Assembly: GCF_012113595.1 (NCBI RefSeq)
Contig: NZ_CP050831.1
Location: forward strand, 248,001 to 312,000
Direction: 5' to 3'
Source of the DNA: Bacteroides faecium
GTDB lineage: Bacteria; Bacteroidota; Bacteroidia; Bacteroidales; Bacteroidaceae
Length of the DNA: 64,000 nucleotides
Part shown: positions 52,930 through 64,000 of the stretch, in pieces
Layout: every line of letters starts with the position of its first letter
How positions within the stretch are numbered: position 1 is the first letter of the stretch
The notes under the pieces: model-generated
Database searches by the model: none
What the model was told of the DNA's origin: nothing
Seen by the model: only the letters and a program-made list of their open reading frames with translations
Position numbers and translations under genes: made by a program

Positions 52930-53697
52930 TCAAGGCCTTAAAGTCAGGCCAAATACAAGATATACATCTTCATATCGTGGATTCCAAATACCCTGGACAA
53001 ATACAGGTAATGAAAATTTATCGTTAATCTTTATATCTTTCATGGCCTTTAAAGCTATGTTCGTGACAGCGAAGCCACTGTTAGAAAGATTATAAATTGT
53101 ATTCGTCTGATAAGGTAAAAATCCACAGGTCAGATTCAGATTGCAGGATTTCACCACAAACGGATAGTTCAGTTCGACATAAGAAGAATAATTGTTCTTC
53201 TCTTCCCCTTCCGCGTCATACCTCTTGTCGGCACCTGCAAACATGGTGTACCAGGCAACAGATAACGGGAATCTTTCTATCGGCAAGGTATAAGATAATC
53301 CGGCTTCAAAGAAGTGATTCGTTTCGTGCGCGTTGTAGTTGAAATATTTATTCCTTTCATCTGACGGAGCCGCTTCCCCTTTCCACCAATAATCGGTCAA
53401 AGAAAGCGTGGGACCATTCTCCCCGAAGGTATAGGAAGCGGATAAATCCAGCTCTTTCTTACCACCATTGAAATTGGTAGAACCCCAGGCACCGATATAG
53501 AAATTACCGATACCGAATCCTAAAGTCGGCTGGAAGGCAGCACCACCGCCCTGATAATACCCTCTCCAAACATAGGAACTGACAATATCCCCCTGTACAG
53601 TAAATTCTTGCGCTTTTGCCGTATTTGCCGTCAACATACATATAGCTGCCACAACGGCTGCTCCTGAAAAATACTTTTTGCTTAAATAATTCTTCAT
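52930..53697 (-). CDS. Outer-membrane beta-barrel protein of the kdp operon
   Basis: 255 residues: signal peptide (MKNYLSKKYFSGAAVVAAICMLTANTAKAQ), then alternating amphipathic strands (IVSSYVWRGYYQGGGAAFQPTLGFGIGNFYIGAWGS; LDLSASYTFGENGPTLSLTDYWW). The C-terminus is LVFGLTLRP. It resembles the TorF-type putative porins. It lies between kdpC and the kdpD-like gene, so a role as outer-membrane route or sensor for K+ is suggested by context only. Confidence 0.75.
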   Translation of the reverse strand: MKNYLSKKYFSGAAVVAAICMLTANTAKAQEFTVQGDIVSSYVWRGYYQGGGAAFQPTLGFGIGNFYIGAWGSTNFNGGKKELDLSASYTFGENGPTLSLTDYWWKGEAAPSDERNKYFNYNAHETNHFFEAGLSYTLPIERFPLSVAWYTMFAGADKRYDAEGEEKNNYSSYVELNYPFVVKSCNLNLTCGFLPYQTNTIYNLSNSGFAVTNIALKAMKDIKINDKFSLPVFVQGIWNPRYEDVYLVFGLTLRP

Positions 53698-53729
53698 ACT
53701 CTTTTTTCTAATTCTATTTTATGTTTCTA

Positions 53730-53813
53730 AGAAAAGAGCAGCGCCCTGTCCATCCCTGTTTTTATTTGAATCGCCGGAAATGCACCCGGACGATTCGGTC
53801 AGGAACGCTGCTC
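53730..53813 (-). terminator. Intercistronic structured terminator/attenuator between kdpC and the porin gene
   Basis: Outer arms GAGCAGCG (53736-53743) and CGCTGCTC (53806-53813) enclose CCTG/CAGG and an inner GAATCG..CCGG/CCGG..CGATTC stem. On the minus strand TTTTCTT follows the outer stem. It may partly stop transcription after kdpC and separate transport genes from sensor genes. Confidence 0.5.
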
Positions 53814-53828
53814 ATGGTTCATCACTTA

Positions 53829-54398
53829 TCAATGTCTTTCTTCAAGTGCAATATTCAGTTTCAGCACATTCACTTTCTCTGTTCCAAAAAGACCTAGAAA
53901 TGGTTTCTCCACACTCTTGTCAACAATCTCTTTCACCTGGTGCTCTGTCAGCCCGCGTGCCTGCGCCACCCGCTTCACTTGTACATAAGCACATTCGGGA
54001 GTTATATCCGGGTCAAGTCCGGAAGCACTAGCCGTTACCATTTCGGCGGGCACTTCCCGGCGGCTCAGATAAGGATGATGCACCAGAAAAGTATCTATAC
54101 GCGCTTCCACTTCGGACAGATATTCGGGATTCGTCACCCCCTTATTACTACCCGATGAGCTGGTAGCATCATATCCGTCGCCCGCACAGGAAGGGCGTCC
54201 CCAAAAATAAATATCCTTTGTAAACATCTGGCCGACATTGGCAGCCCCCACAACTTTGCCGTCCAATGTAACCACTTCGGCATTTCCCTTATTAGGCCCT
54301 GCCACCTGGGCAAACAGCCACAGAACAAGGATATAGAACACAGAGAAAAAGACACAGAAAACAAGTGTTATTTTTAATGACTTCAATAAAGTTTTCAT
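53829..54398 (-). CDS. kdpC: K+-transporting ATPase subunit KdpC
   Basis: 189 residues: one N-terminal membrane helix (ITLVFCVFFSVFYILVLWLFAQ), then the periplasmic domain. Its KdpC marks are FWGRPSCAGDGYDATSSSGSNKGVTNPEYL, the VPAEMVTASASGLDPDITPECAYVQVKRVAQARGL segment, and the C-terminal FLGLFGTEKVNVLKLNIALEE. It couples KdpA and KdpB. It follows kdpB by 16 bp. Confidence 0.96.
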   Translation of the reverse strand: MKTLLKSLKITLVFCVFFSVFYILVLWLFAQVAGPNKGNAEVVTLDGKVVGAANVGQMFTKDIYFWGRPSCAGDGYDATSSSGSNKGVTNPEYLSEVEARIDTFLVHHPYLSRREVPAEMVTASASGLDPDITPECAYVQVKRVAQARGLTEHQVKEIVDKSVEKPFLGLFGTEKVNVLKLNIALEERH

Positions 54399-54414
54399 TG
54401 CTATCGTTTTTTTA

Positions 54415-56448
54415 TTAAAAGAATAAACCTACCAATAAATCAATCAATTTGATTCCGACAAAAGGAACAATCACGCCGCCCACACCGTAAATCAACAGAT
54501 TGCGGCGCAGCAAGGCACTTGCACCTATCGGCTTGTATTGCACGCCCTTCAAAGCCAACGGAATCAGAATCGGAATGATTATCGCGTTAAAGATAACGGC
54601 CGAAAGAATCGCACTTTCAGGACTGTGCAAGTGCATGATATTCAGAGCAGCCAATTCGGGAATGGCAACCATAAACAAGGCCGGGACGATGGCGAAATAC
54701 TTAGCCACATCATTGGCGATAGAAAATGTAGTCAGTGTGCCGCGCGTCATTAACAACTGCTTGCCGATTTCCACAATCTCAATCAGCTTCGTCGGGTCAT
54801 TATCCAAATCGACCATATTACCAGCTTCCTTGGCAGCTTGCGTACCGCTGTTCATAGCTACTCCTACATTGGCCTGTGCCAAAGCCGGAGCATCATTCGT
54901 ACCGTCGCCCATCATTGCTACCAGTTTGCCCGCCTGCTGTTCCTTCTTGATATATTCCATCTTATCTTCCGGCTTCGCTTCGGCGATAAAATCATCGACT
55001 CCGGCTTTTTCTGCAATATATTTGGCAGTCAGCGGGTTGTCACCGGTCACCATCACCGTCTTCACTCCCATCTTGCGCAGACGTTCGAAACGTTCCTGAA
55101 TACCCGGTTTGATAATATCCTGCAATTCGATAACACCCACTACTTTATGATTTACACACACCACCAGCGGAGTACCACCGTTGTTTGAAATAGCAGAAAT
55201 CACCTCTTCCACTTCCTTCGGGAACTTATTTCCGGCACTCTCCACCATCTTACGGATAGCATCGAAAGCACCTTTACGGATTTGAGTGCCATCGGCCAAA
55301 TTGACACCGGAACATTTGGTTTCCGCCGTAAACTTAATCATGTGTGCACCTGCCGTATTCAGGCTACGCATACGGATGCCCGATTCGCGTCCCAGTTCTA
55401 CGATTGATTTTCCTTCCGGCGTTTCGTCCGAGAGGGAAGAAAGCAGGCAGGTTTCCACAAAGTCATGCAGTTCGATACTCGGAGCCGTATGGAAACGGGT
55501 TGCTTTACGGTTACCGATAGTGATTGTACCCGTTTTATCAAGCAGCAATGTGTCAATATCCCCAGCAGTCTCTACCGCTTTACCGGATTTAGTGATTACG
55601 TTCGCACGAAGTGCGCGATCCATTCCGGCAATACCGATGGCGGAAAGGAGTCCACCGATAGTTGTCGGAATCAGACACACAAACAGAGATATCAAAGAAG
55701 CAATGGTGATGACAGTATTGCTATAATCGGCAAACGGCTTCAACGTCACACACACAATGACGAAAACGAGTGTGAAACCTGCCAACAGAATAGTCAATGC
55801 TATCTCATTCGGTGTTTTCTGACGGGATGCACCTTCCACCAATGCAATCATCTTATCCAGAAAACTTTCTCCCGGCTGCGTAGTCACCATTACTTTTATA
55901 TGGTCGGACAGCACTTTCGTACCCCCCGTAACAGAACTCTTGTCTCCCCCTGCTTCACGAATCACCGGAGCGGATTCGCCGGTGATGGCACTCTCGTCGA
56001 TAGAAGCCAACCCCTCGATGATTTCACCATCCGAAGGGATTACGTCTCCGGCTTCGCAAACAAACACATCGCCTTTCTTCAGTTGTGAAGAACTTACGAT
56101 ACTGATTTTACTTCCTTCCACCTTCTTCGCCGGAGTCTCTTCACGAGTCTTGCGTAAGCTGTCGGCTTGTGCCTTACCACGCGCTTCGGCGATGGCTTCA
56201 GCAAAATTGGCAAACAACAAAGTGATGAACAGGATAAAAAATACAGCAATGTTATAACCGAATGCCCCCTGCGAGGGATTTACGATAGAGTAGAGCGTAA
56301 CGAACAGCATCACCGCCGTAGCCAGTTCTACCGTAAACATAATCGGATTCTTTATCATCATTCGCGGATTCAGTTTCACGAACGATTGTTTCAGACTTTC
56401 TATAACTTGCTCCTTTGGAAACAAAGAAGCTGATTTATTATTTTTCAT
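54415..56448 (-). CDS. kdpB: K+-transporting P-type ATPase subunit KdpB
   Basis: 677 residues. P-type ATPase with the A-domain loop SAITGESAPVIREAGGD, the phosphorylation motif LLLDKTGTITIGN, and the hinge MVTGDNPLTAKYIAEKAGVDDFIAEAKPEDKM. The P-domain sequence is MMGDGTNDAPALAQANVGVAM. It hydrolyses ATP to drive K+ through KdpA. Length and motifs are complete. Confidence 0.98.
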   Translation of the reverse strand: MKNNKSASLFPKEQVIESLKQSFVKLNPRMMIKNPIMFTVELATAVMLFVTLYSIVNPSQGAFGYNIAVFFILFITLLFANFAEAIAEARGKAQADSLRKTREETPAKKVEGSKISIVSSSQLKKGDVFVCEAGDVIPSDGEIIEGLASIDESAITGESAPVIREAGGDKSSVTGGTKVLSDHIKVMVTTQPGESFLDKMIALVEGASRQKTPNEIALTILLAGFTLVFVIVCVTLKPFADYSNTVITIASLISLFVCLIPTTIGGLLSAIGIAGMDRALRANVITKSGKAVETAGDIDTLLLDKTGTITIGNRKATRFHTAPSIELHDFVETCLLSSLSDETPEGKSIVELGRESGIRMRSLNTAGAHMIKFTAETKCSGVNLADGTQIRKGAFDAIRKMVESAGNKFPKEVEEVISAISNNGGTPLVVCVNHKVVGVIELQDIIKPGIQERFERLRKMGVKTVMVTGDNPLTAKYIAEKAGVDDFIAEAKPEDKMEYIKKEQQAGKLVAMMGDGTNDAPALAQANVGVAMNSGTQAAKEAGNMVDLDNDPTKLIEIVEIGKQLLMTRGTLTTFSIANDVAKYFAIVPALFMVAIPELAALNIMHLHSPESAILSAVIFNAIIIPILIPLALKGVQYKPIGASALLRRNLLIYGVGGVIVPFVGIKLIDLLVGLFF

Positions 56449-56466
56449 ATCTTCTCTAATTCAGAA

Positions 56467-58173
56467 TTACAAACTTAAATGTTCAGCAATCGTACTCAAT
56501 GCGTGTACCGGGAAGAACGACAGGGCGGCAATAATGAAGATAACTGCAAAAGTCATCACTCCAAAAGTCACTGTATCTGTCTTCAACGTTCCGGCACTTT
56601 CCGGTATAAATTTCTTTTGAGCCAGCAAACCGGCAATGGCAACCTGTCCGATGATAGGTATAAAGCGACTTAGAATCAACACAATACCACAAGTATAATT
56701 CCAGAAATACGTATTGTCTCCCAAGCCTTCAAAGCCCGAACCGTTATTAGCGGCACAAGAAGTATATTCATAAAGCTGCTCGCTCAATCCATGAAAACCT
56801 AAGTTGTTCAGCCAACCACCCTCACTTTGTACAAAATCGGGATGATGCGTATAGAGATAAGACGATAAAGCGGTAAATACCAATATTACAAACGGATGGA
56901 GCAAAGCGACAATCGTAGCGATTTTCATTTCGCGGGCTTCCACTTTCTTTCCGAGAAATTCCGGTGTACGCCCTACCATCAGCCCACTGATAAAGACGGC
57001 TATAATGATAAAGGTATAATAATTCATCCATCCTACACCGACACCGCCAAACCAGGTATTAATCTGCATATTCAGCATTTCAACCATTCCTGACAGCGGC
57101 ATGGTAGAATCATGCATACCATTCACTGAACCATTGGAAGTTACAGTAGTAGTCACACTCCACAAAGCCGTTGCTCCGGCTCCCAACCGCACTTCTTTTC
57201 CTTCCATCGCACCATTATCCTGACTGATTCCCATTGCATCAATACGAGGATTGCCGCCCATCTCCTGATTCACATTAATACAGACACCTGCCAAATAGGC
57301 AAAAAGCATCACTCCGAAAATAGTATATCCCAATTTTCTTCTTCGTGTATAGAAGCCCAGCGCAAGTACCATCGCCATCGGAATAATGAGAATCGACCAA
57401 CACTCTACCATATTCGTAAGATAAGTCGGATTTTCCAACGGATGAGATGAGTTTACACCGAAGTAGCCGCCGCCGTTCGTACCCAATTGTTTAATAGGAA
57501 CAATTGCAGCCGTAGGTCCCTGAGAAATCATTTGTTCCTGCCCTTCAAGAGTGGTTACTTGCATCTTTCCGTCAAATCCCATCGGCATTCCCTGAAGAAT
57601 CAAGATAAAACCTACAATCAAAGAAAGCGGCAACAAGATACGTGTACAACTTACTACGAGGAACTGCCAGAAGTTACCGATTGTTTTTGTCGTCTTTGCG
57701 GCGATACTCTTCATTATTCCTGCCATGGCCGCCATACCTGTTGCAGCAGTAATAAACTGGAAGAGCATGATAACGAACAATTGTGTAAAATAAGTCAATC
57801 CGCTTTCACCGCTATAATGCTGCAAGTTACAGTTGACCATAAAGCTGATACATGTATTGAATGCCTGGTCCGGCGACTGTGGTCCGTTGCCATCCGGGTT
57901 GAGAGGTAACCATCCTTGCGAAACCAATAATACCATCCCCCAAAAGAACCAAAAAGCATTTAATATTAACAGGGCTTTCAAGAACTGCTTCCAGTTCATT
58001 TCTTCATTAGGGTTGATTCCACATACTTTGTAAATCACCCTTTCAATAGGAGCCATAAAATCCGACCAAGTCTTTTCTCCTTTGTAGACTTTGGCTATAT
58101 ATTTTCCCAGTGGATAAGCAAGGATTACCATCAAGGCAATCTGCGCAACTACACCTAAAATTTCTGTATTCAT
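56467..58173 (-). CDS. kdpA: K+-transporting ATPase subunit KdpA
   Basis: 568 residues with ten predicted membrane helices and four K+-channel-like P loops (CISFMVNCNLQHYSGESG; IKQLGTNGGGYFGVNSSHPLENP; TSCAANNGSGFEGLGDNTYFWN). These loops hold selectivity glycines. It is the K+-binding and translocating subunit and lies 18 bp ahead of kdpB. Confidence 0.98.
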   Translation of the reverse strand: MNTEILGVVAQIALMVILAYPLGKYIAKVYKGEKTWSDFMAPIERVIYKVCGINPNEEMNWKQFLKALLILNAFWFFWGMVLLVSQGWLPLNPDGNGPQSPDQAFNTCISFMVNCNLQHYSGESGLTYFTQLFVIMLFQFITAATGMAAMAGIMKSIAAKTTKTIGNFWQFLVVSCTRILLPLSLIVGFILILQGMPMGFDGKMQVTTLEGQEQMISQGPTAAIVPIKQLGTNGGGYFGVNSSHPLENPTYLTNMVECWSILIIPMAMVLALGFYTRRRKLGYTIFGVMLFAYLAGVCINVNQEMGGNPRIDAMGISQDNGAMEGKEVRLGAGATALWSVTTTVTSNGSVNGMHDSTMPLSGMVEMLNMQINTWFGGVGVGWMNYYTFIIIAVFISGLMVGRTPEFLGKKVEAREMKIATIVALLHPFVILVFTALSSYLYTHHPDFVQSEGGWLNNLGFHGLSEQLYEYTSCAANNGSGFEGLGDNTYFWNYTCGIVLILSRFIPIIGQVAIAGLLAQKKFIPESAGTLKTDTVTFGVMTFAVIFIIAALSFFPVHALSTIAEHLSL

Positions 58174-58198
58174 ACTTTTACCTTAAACTGTGTATAAC

Positions 58199-58279
58199 TT
58201 AAAACTTTTCGGGTTTGATGAGCACATACATCAAATAACCGAAGATTACAATGCCTAATACAAATAGTGTTGTGTACAT
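58199..58279 (-). CDS. kdpF: KdpF, 26-aa membrane subunit
   Basis: A very short gene just before kdpA. The peptide starts MYTTLFVLGIVIFGYLMYVL and ends IKPEKF, a single transmembrane helix with the Pro-Glu-Lys-Phe end seen in KdpF. It stabilises the KdpABC complex. The spacing to kdpA is 25 bp. Confidence 0.85.
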   Translation of the reverse strand: MYTTLFVLGIVIFGYLMYVLIKPEKF

Positions 58280-58299
58280 AAGTCAATTCTCCTTTTCTT

Positions 58300-58395
58300 T
58301 TAAATATTCTCAAACCAATCTATACATTTCCAAAATAGCCAAAAGCAAGCGAAGCCGCTCAACAGGCAGAAAATAAATGATAATGTTATTCCCAT
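58300..58395 (-). CDS. Candidate 31-aa membrane peptide leading the kdp operon
   Basis: An open frame (MGITLSFIFCLLSGFACFWL, then a WKC/DWFEN end) with one hydrophobic helix and a charged tail. It begins about 40 nt downstream of the predicted sigma-54 start and ends 20 bp before kdpF. I know no named family; size, composition and position suggest a second small Kdp subunit or regulator. Confidence 0.5.
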   Translation of the reverse strand: MGITLSFIFCLLSGFACFWLFWKCIDWFENI

Positions 58396-58445
58396 GTTTT
58401 TACCTTTTTAAATGGATTAATAATTCTAATTATTTGCCGGATATA

Positions 58446-58462
58446 ATGCCAAAGGTGTGCCA
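58446..58462 (-). promoter_or_regulatory. Sigma-54-type promoter of the kdp operon
   Basis: The minus strand reads TGGCACACCTTTGGCAT. The canonical sigma-54 site is TGGCACGNNNNTTGCAT. The invariant GG and GC are present at the right spacing, and only one -12 base differs. No good TAnnTTTG box lies nearby. Transcription would start near 58436. Confidence 0.55.
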
Positions 58463-58630
58463 GAAAATGGGAAATAGATGTAAAGAATTGATTTACAATA
58501 TAATAAAAAGAAGAGATAGTTATAAGAAGGAAAGAAATACCCTACCATTTTGGAAGGGTTATGCTATTTTGAAAAGTTATATAGAAGTTATACGGTACAG
58601 AAATGAATAAATTATTGTGGTATATCTTTT

Positions 58631-58708
58631 GACGCGGATGACGCGGATTACACGGATTTTAATAGGCTGCGCAATAAAATAATCCGCGTAATCCGTGTCA
58701 TCCGCGTC
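58631..58708. repeat. Hairpin repeat element (GACGCGGATGACACGGATT family)
   Basis: Arms 58631-58661 and 58678-58708 are complementary at nearly every position. Each is built of 9-bp words of the type GACGCGGAT / TACACGGAT. The loop is about 16 bp. It stands in the 440-bp gap between the kdp promoter and the rRNA operon. The remaining parts of that gap (58463-58630 and 58709-58798) hold nothing I can identify. Confidence 0.85.
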
Positions 58709-58798
58709 TAAAAAATATATTCATAACAGTGCTAATACAAAGTATATAGAGGAAAATACGAAGTATATCTAGCGAACCATGAAGTGTATAAATACAGA

Positions 58799-58832
58799 AA
58801 GCCCCTTGATTCGTTAATGAATCAAGGGGCTT
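58799..58832 (-). terminator. rRNA operon terminator
   Basis: AAGCCCCTTGATTC and GAATCAAGGGGCTT arms around a 6-nt loop, followed on the minus strand by TCTGTATTT, 8 bp after the 5S 3' end. Confidence 0.85.
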
Positions 58833-58840
58833 CTTCAAAA

Positions 58841-58948
<108 letters not shown>

Positions 58949-59023
58949 AATAAGGTTATGACATGATGAAAAAGTAAAATTAGCAATAGCTAAACGTATA
59001 TATCGCGCCCCGTACAAGTCCGA

Positions 59024-61905
<2,882 letters not shown>

Positions 61906-61915
61906 AAACGTTTAC

Positions 61916-61949
61916 AAGTTGAGAGTTGAGAATGGAGAGTTGAGAGTGA
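61916..61949. repeat. GAGAGTTGA-family repeat in the 23S-tRNA spacer
   Basis: AGTTGAGAGTTGAG, then AATGGAGAGTTGAGAGTG, directly beyond the 23S 5' end. It shares GAGAATGGAGAGT with the element inserted in the FAD dehydrogenase gene (18487-18604). Only one arm is present here. Confidence 0.7.
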
Positions 61950-62104
61950 ATCCCACCTCTGATATTCTACAAACACGCAACTTACGTACGGTTCGATATA
62001 TACTTTTAGCTCTTTACTAAAATTTTACTTTTTTGTTATCATCATGTCAAAGATCGTTTTTCCTGTCCGTTTCCGGTTCTTATGTGTCCGTTTCCTAGAA
62101 AGAG

Positions 62105-62178
62105 TGGAGAATAACGGATTCGAACCGTTGACCCTCTGCGTGCAAGGCAGATGCTCTAGCCAGCTGAGCTAATCCCCC
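62105..62178 (-). tRNA. tRNA-Ala (TGC anticodon)
   Basis: 74 nt cloverleaf on the minus strand. It starts GGGGGATTAGCTCAGCTGG, the anticodon loop CTTGCAC carries TGC, the T arm contains GGTTCGAATCC, and the discriminator is A. It lies in the 16S-23S spacer beside tRNA-Ile, as usual. Confidence 0.96.
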
Positions 62179-62250
62179 AAGAGGTTATTCAAGAATTCTG
62201 TTTTTGCTTTCGCTTTTCTTTTTGCTTTCGCTTTCCTTCATTCTTGAGCT

Positions 62251-62327
62251 TGGTAGTCCCAGGCAGAGTTGAACTGCCGACCTCTACATTATCAGTGTAG
62301 CGCTCTAACCAACTGAGCTATAGGACT
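62251..62327 (-). tRNA. tRNA-Ile (GAT anticodon)
   Basis: On the minus strand AGTCCTATAGCTCAGTTGG at the start, anticodon loop CTGATAA (GAT), T arm GGCAG-TTCAACT-CTGCC, discriminator A and an encoded CCA (62251-62253). It is the spacer tRNA next to 16S. Confidence 0.96.
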
Positions 62328-62486
62328 AGTTCAACCTTGTCTACCTTAGTTAGACTCGGCTTCGTTTTTCTCTTGTTTATCTCTATCTATATTATCTATA
62401 GATGGTTGATCTATATTTTATAAATAAACAAGTACCAGTAGTACAATAAAAACAGAACCTGAAAGTCATTTGTAACGACATCGCTC

Positions 62487-64000
<1,514 letters not shown>

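Noticed and set aside
58377..58610. 77-aa plus-strand frame upstream of kdp
   Set aside because: It is opposite the kdp promoter and the 31-aa peptide, lysine/arginine-rich with no family likeness, and has no promoter.

Overview
The window is a Bacteroides chromosome segment (B. thetaiotaomicron / ovatus-like, genus firm, species inferred). Support comes from repeated promoters of the Bacteroidales form TTTG-N19..21-TAnnTTTG, a SusC/SusD locus run by an ECF sigma/FecR pair, TonB-dependent receptors, SPII lipoproteins, and an rRNA operon in the order 16S-Ile-Ala-23S-5S.

Layout. 1-12.9 kb is core metabolism. It holds a partial IclR regulator, an Lrp-type regulator divergent from a sulfhydrylase gene (metY), an MscS channel, and a TPP-riboswitch operon for thiamine uptake (TonB receptor, PnuT transporter, thiamine pyrophosphokinase). 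The threonine operon follows (thrA, a phosphoglycerate-mutase-like gene that probably supplies homoserine kinase, thrC) with a candidate leader peptide. 12.9-19.7 kb carries asparaginase, a two-gene AAA-ATPase/TOPRIM cassette that looks like a defence module, radA, an FAD-dependent dehydrogenase with an in-frame repeat insertion, and a LuxR-type regulator. 19.7-34.3 kb carries a second TonB receptor with a C9 tract, a repeat-rich 600-bp intergenic region, a metA-U32-zinc-ribbon operon, a ferredoxin, an aspartate aminotransferase, ribBA plus an LptF/G permease, a START-like protein, tRNA-Met, and a GMP synthase homologue whose glutaminase domain has collapsed. 34.3-36.9 kb is an inserted AbiE toxin-antitoxin operon with a third gene (metallophosphoesterase), bounded by 40-bp direct repeats. 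36.9-50.2 kb is an ankyrin lipoprotein and a SusCD-type locus (sigma, anti-sigma, SusC, SusD, zinc metallopeptidase, DUF4302, two further surface lipoproteins). 50.2-58.4 kb is the kdp potassium-uptake operon with an embedded outer-membrane protein and a two-part KdpD-like sensor. 58.8-64 kb is an rRNA operon on the minus strand, with 16S running off the right edge.

The most interesting unexplained items are: (1) two intergenic arrays of short palindromic units spaced exactly 21-22 bp, one enclosed by about 32-bp inverted repeats; (2) the AAA15-like ATPase plus DUF3226-like TOPRIM pair, a split OLD/PARIS-like architecture; (3) the AbiEi-AbiEii-metallophosphoesterase operon with flanking direct repeats; (4) three dispersed hairpin repeat families, two of which have entered coding sequence in frame; (5) a sigma-54-like promoter in front of kdp. 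All functional statements rest on reading motifs by eye; no database search was run.
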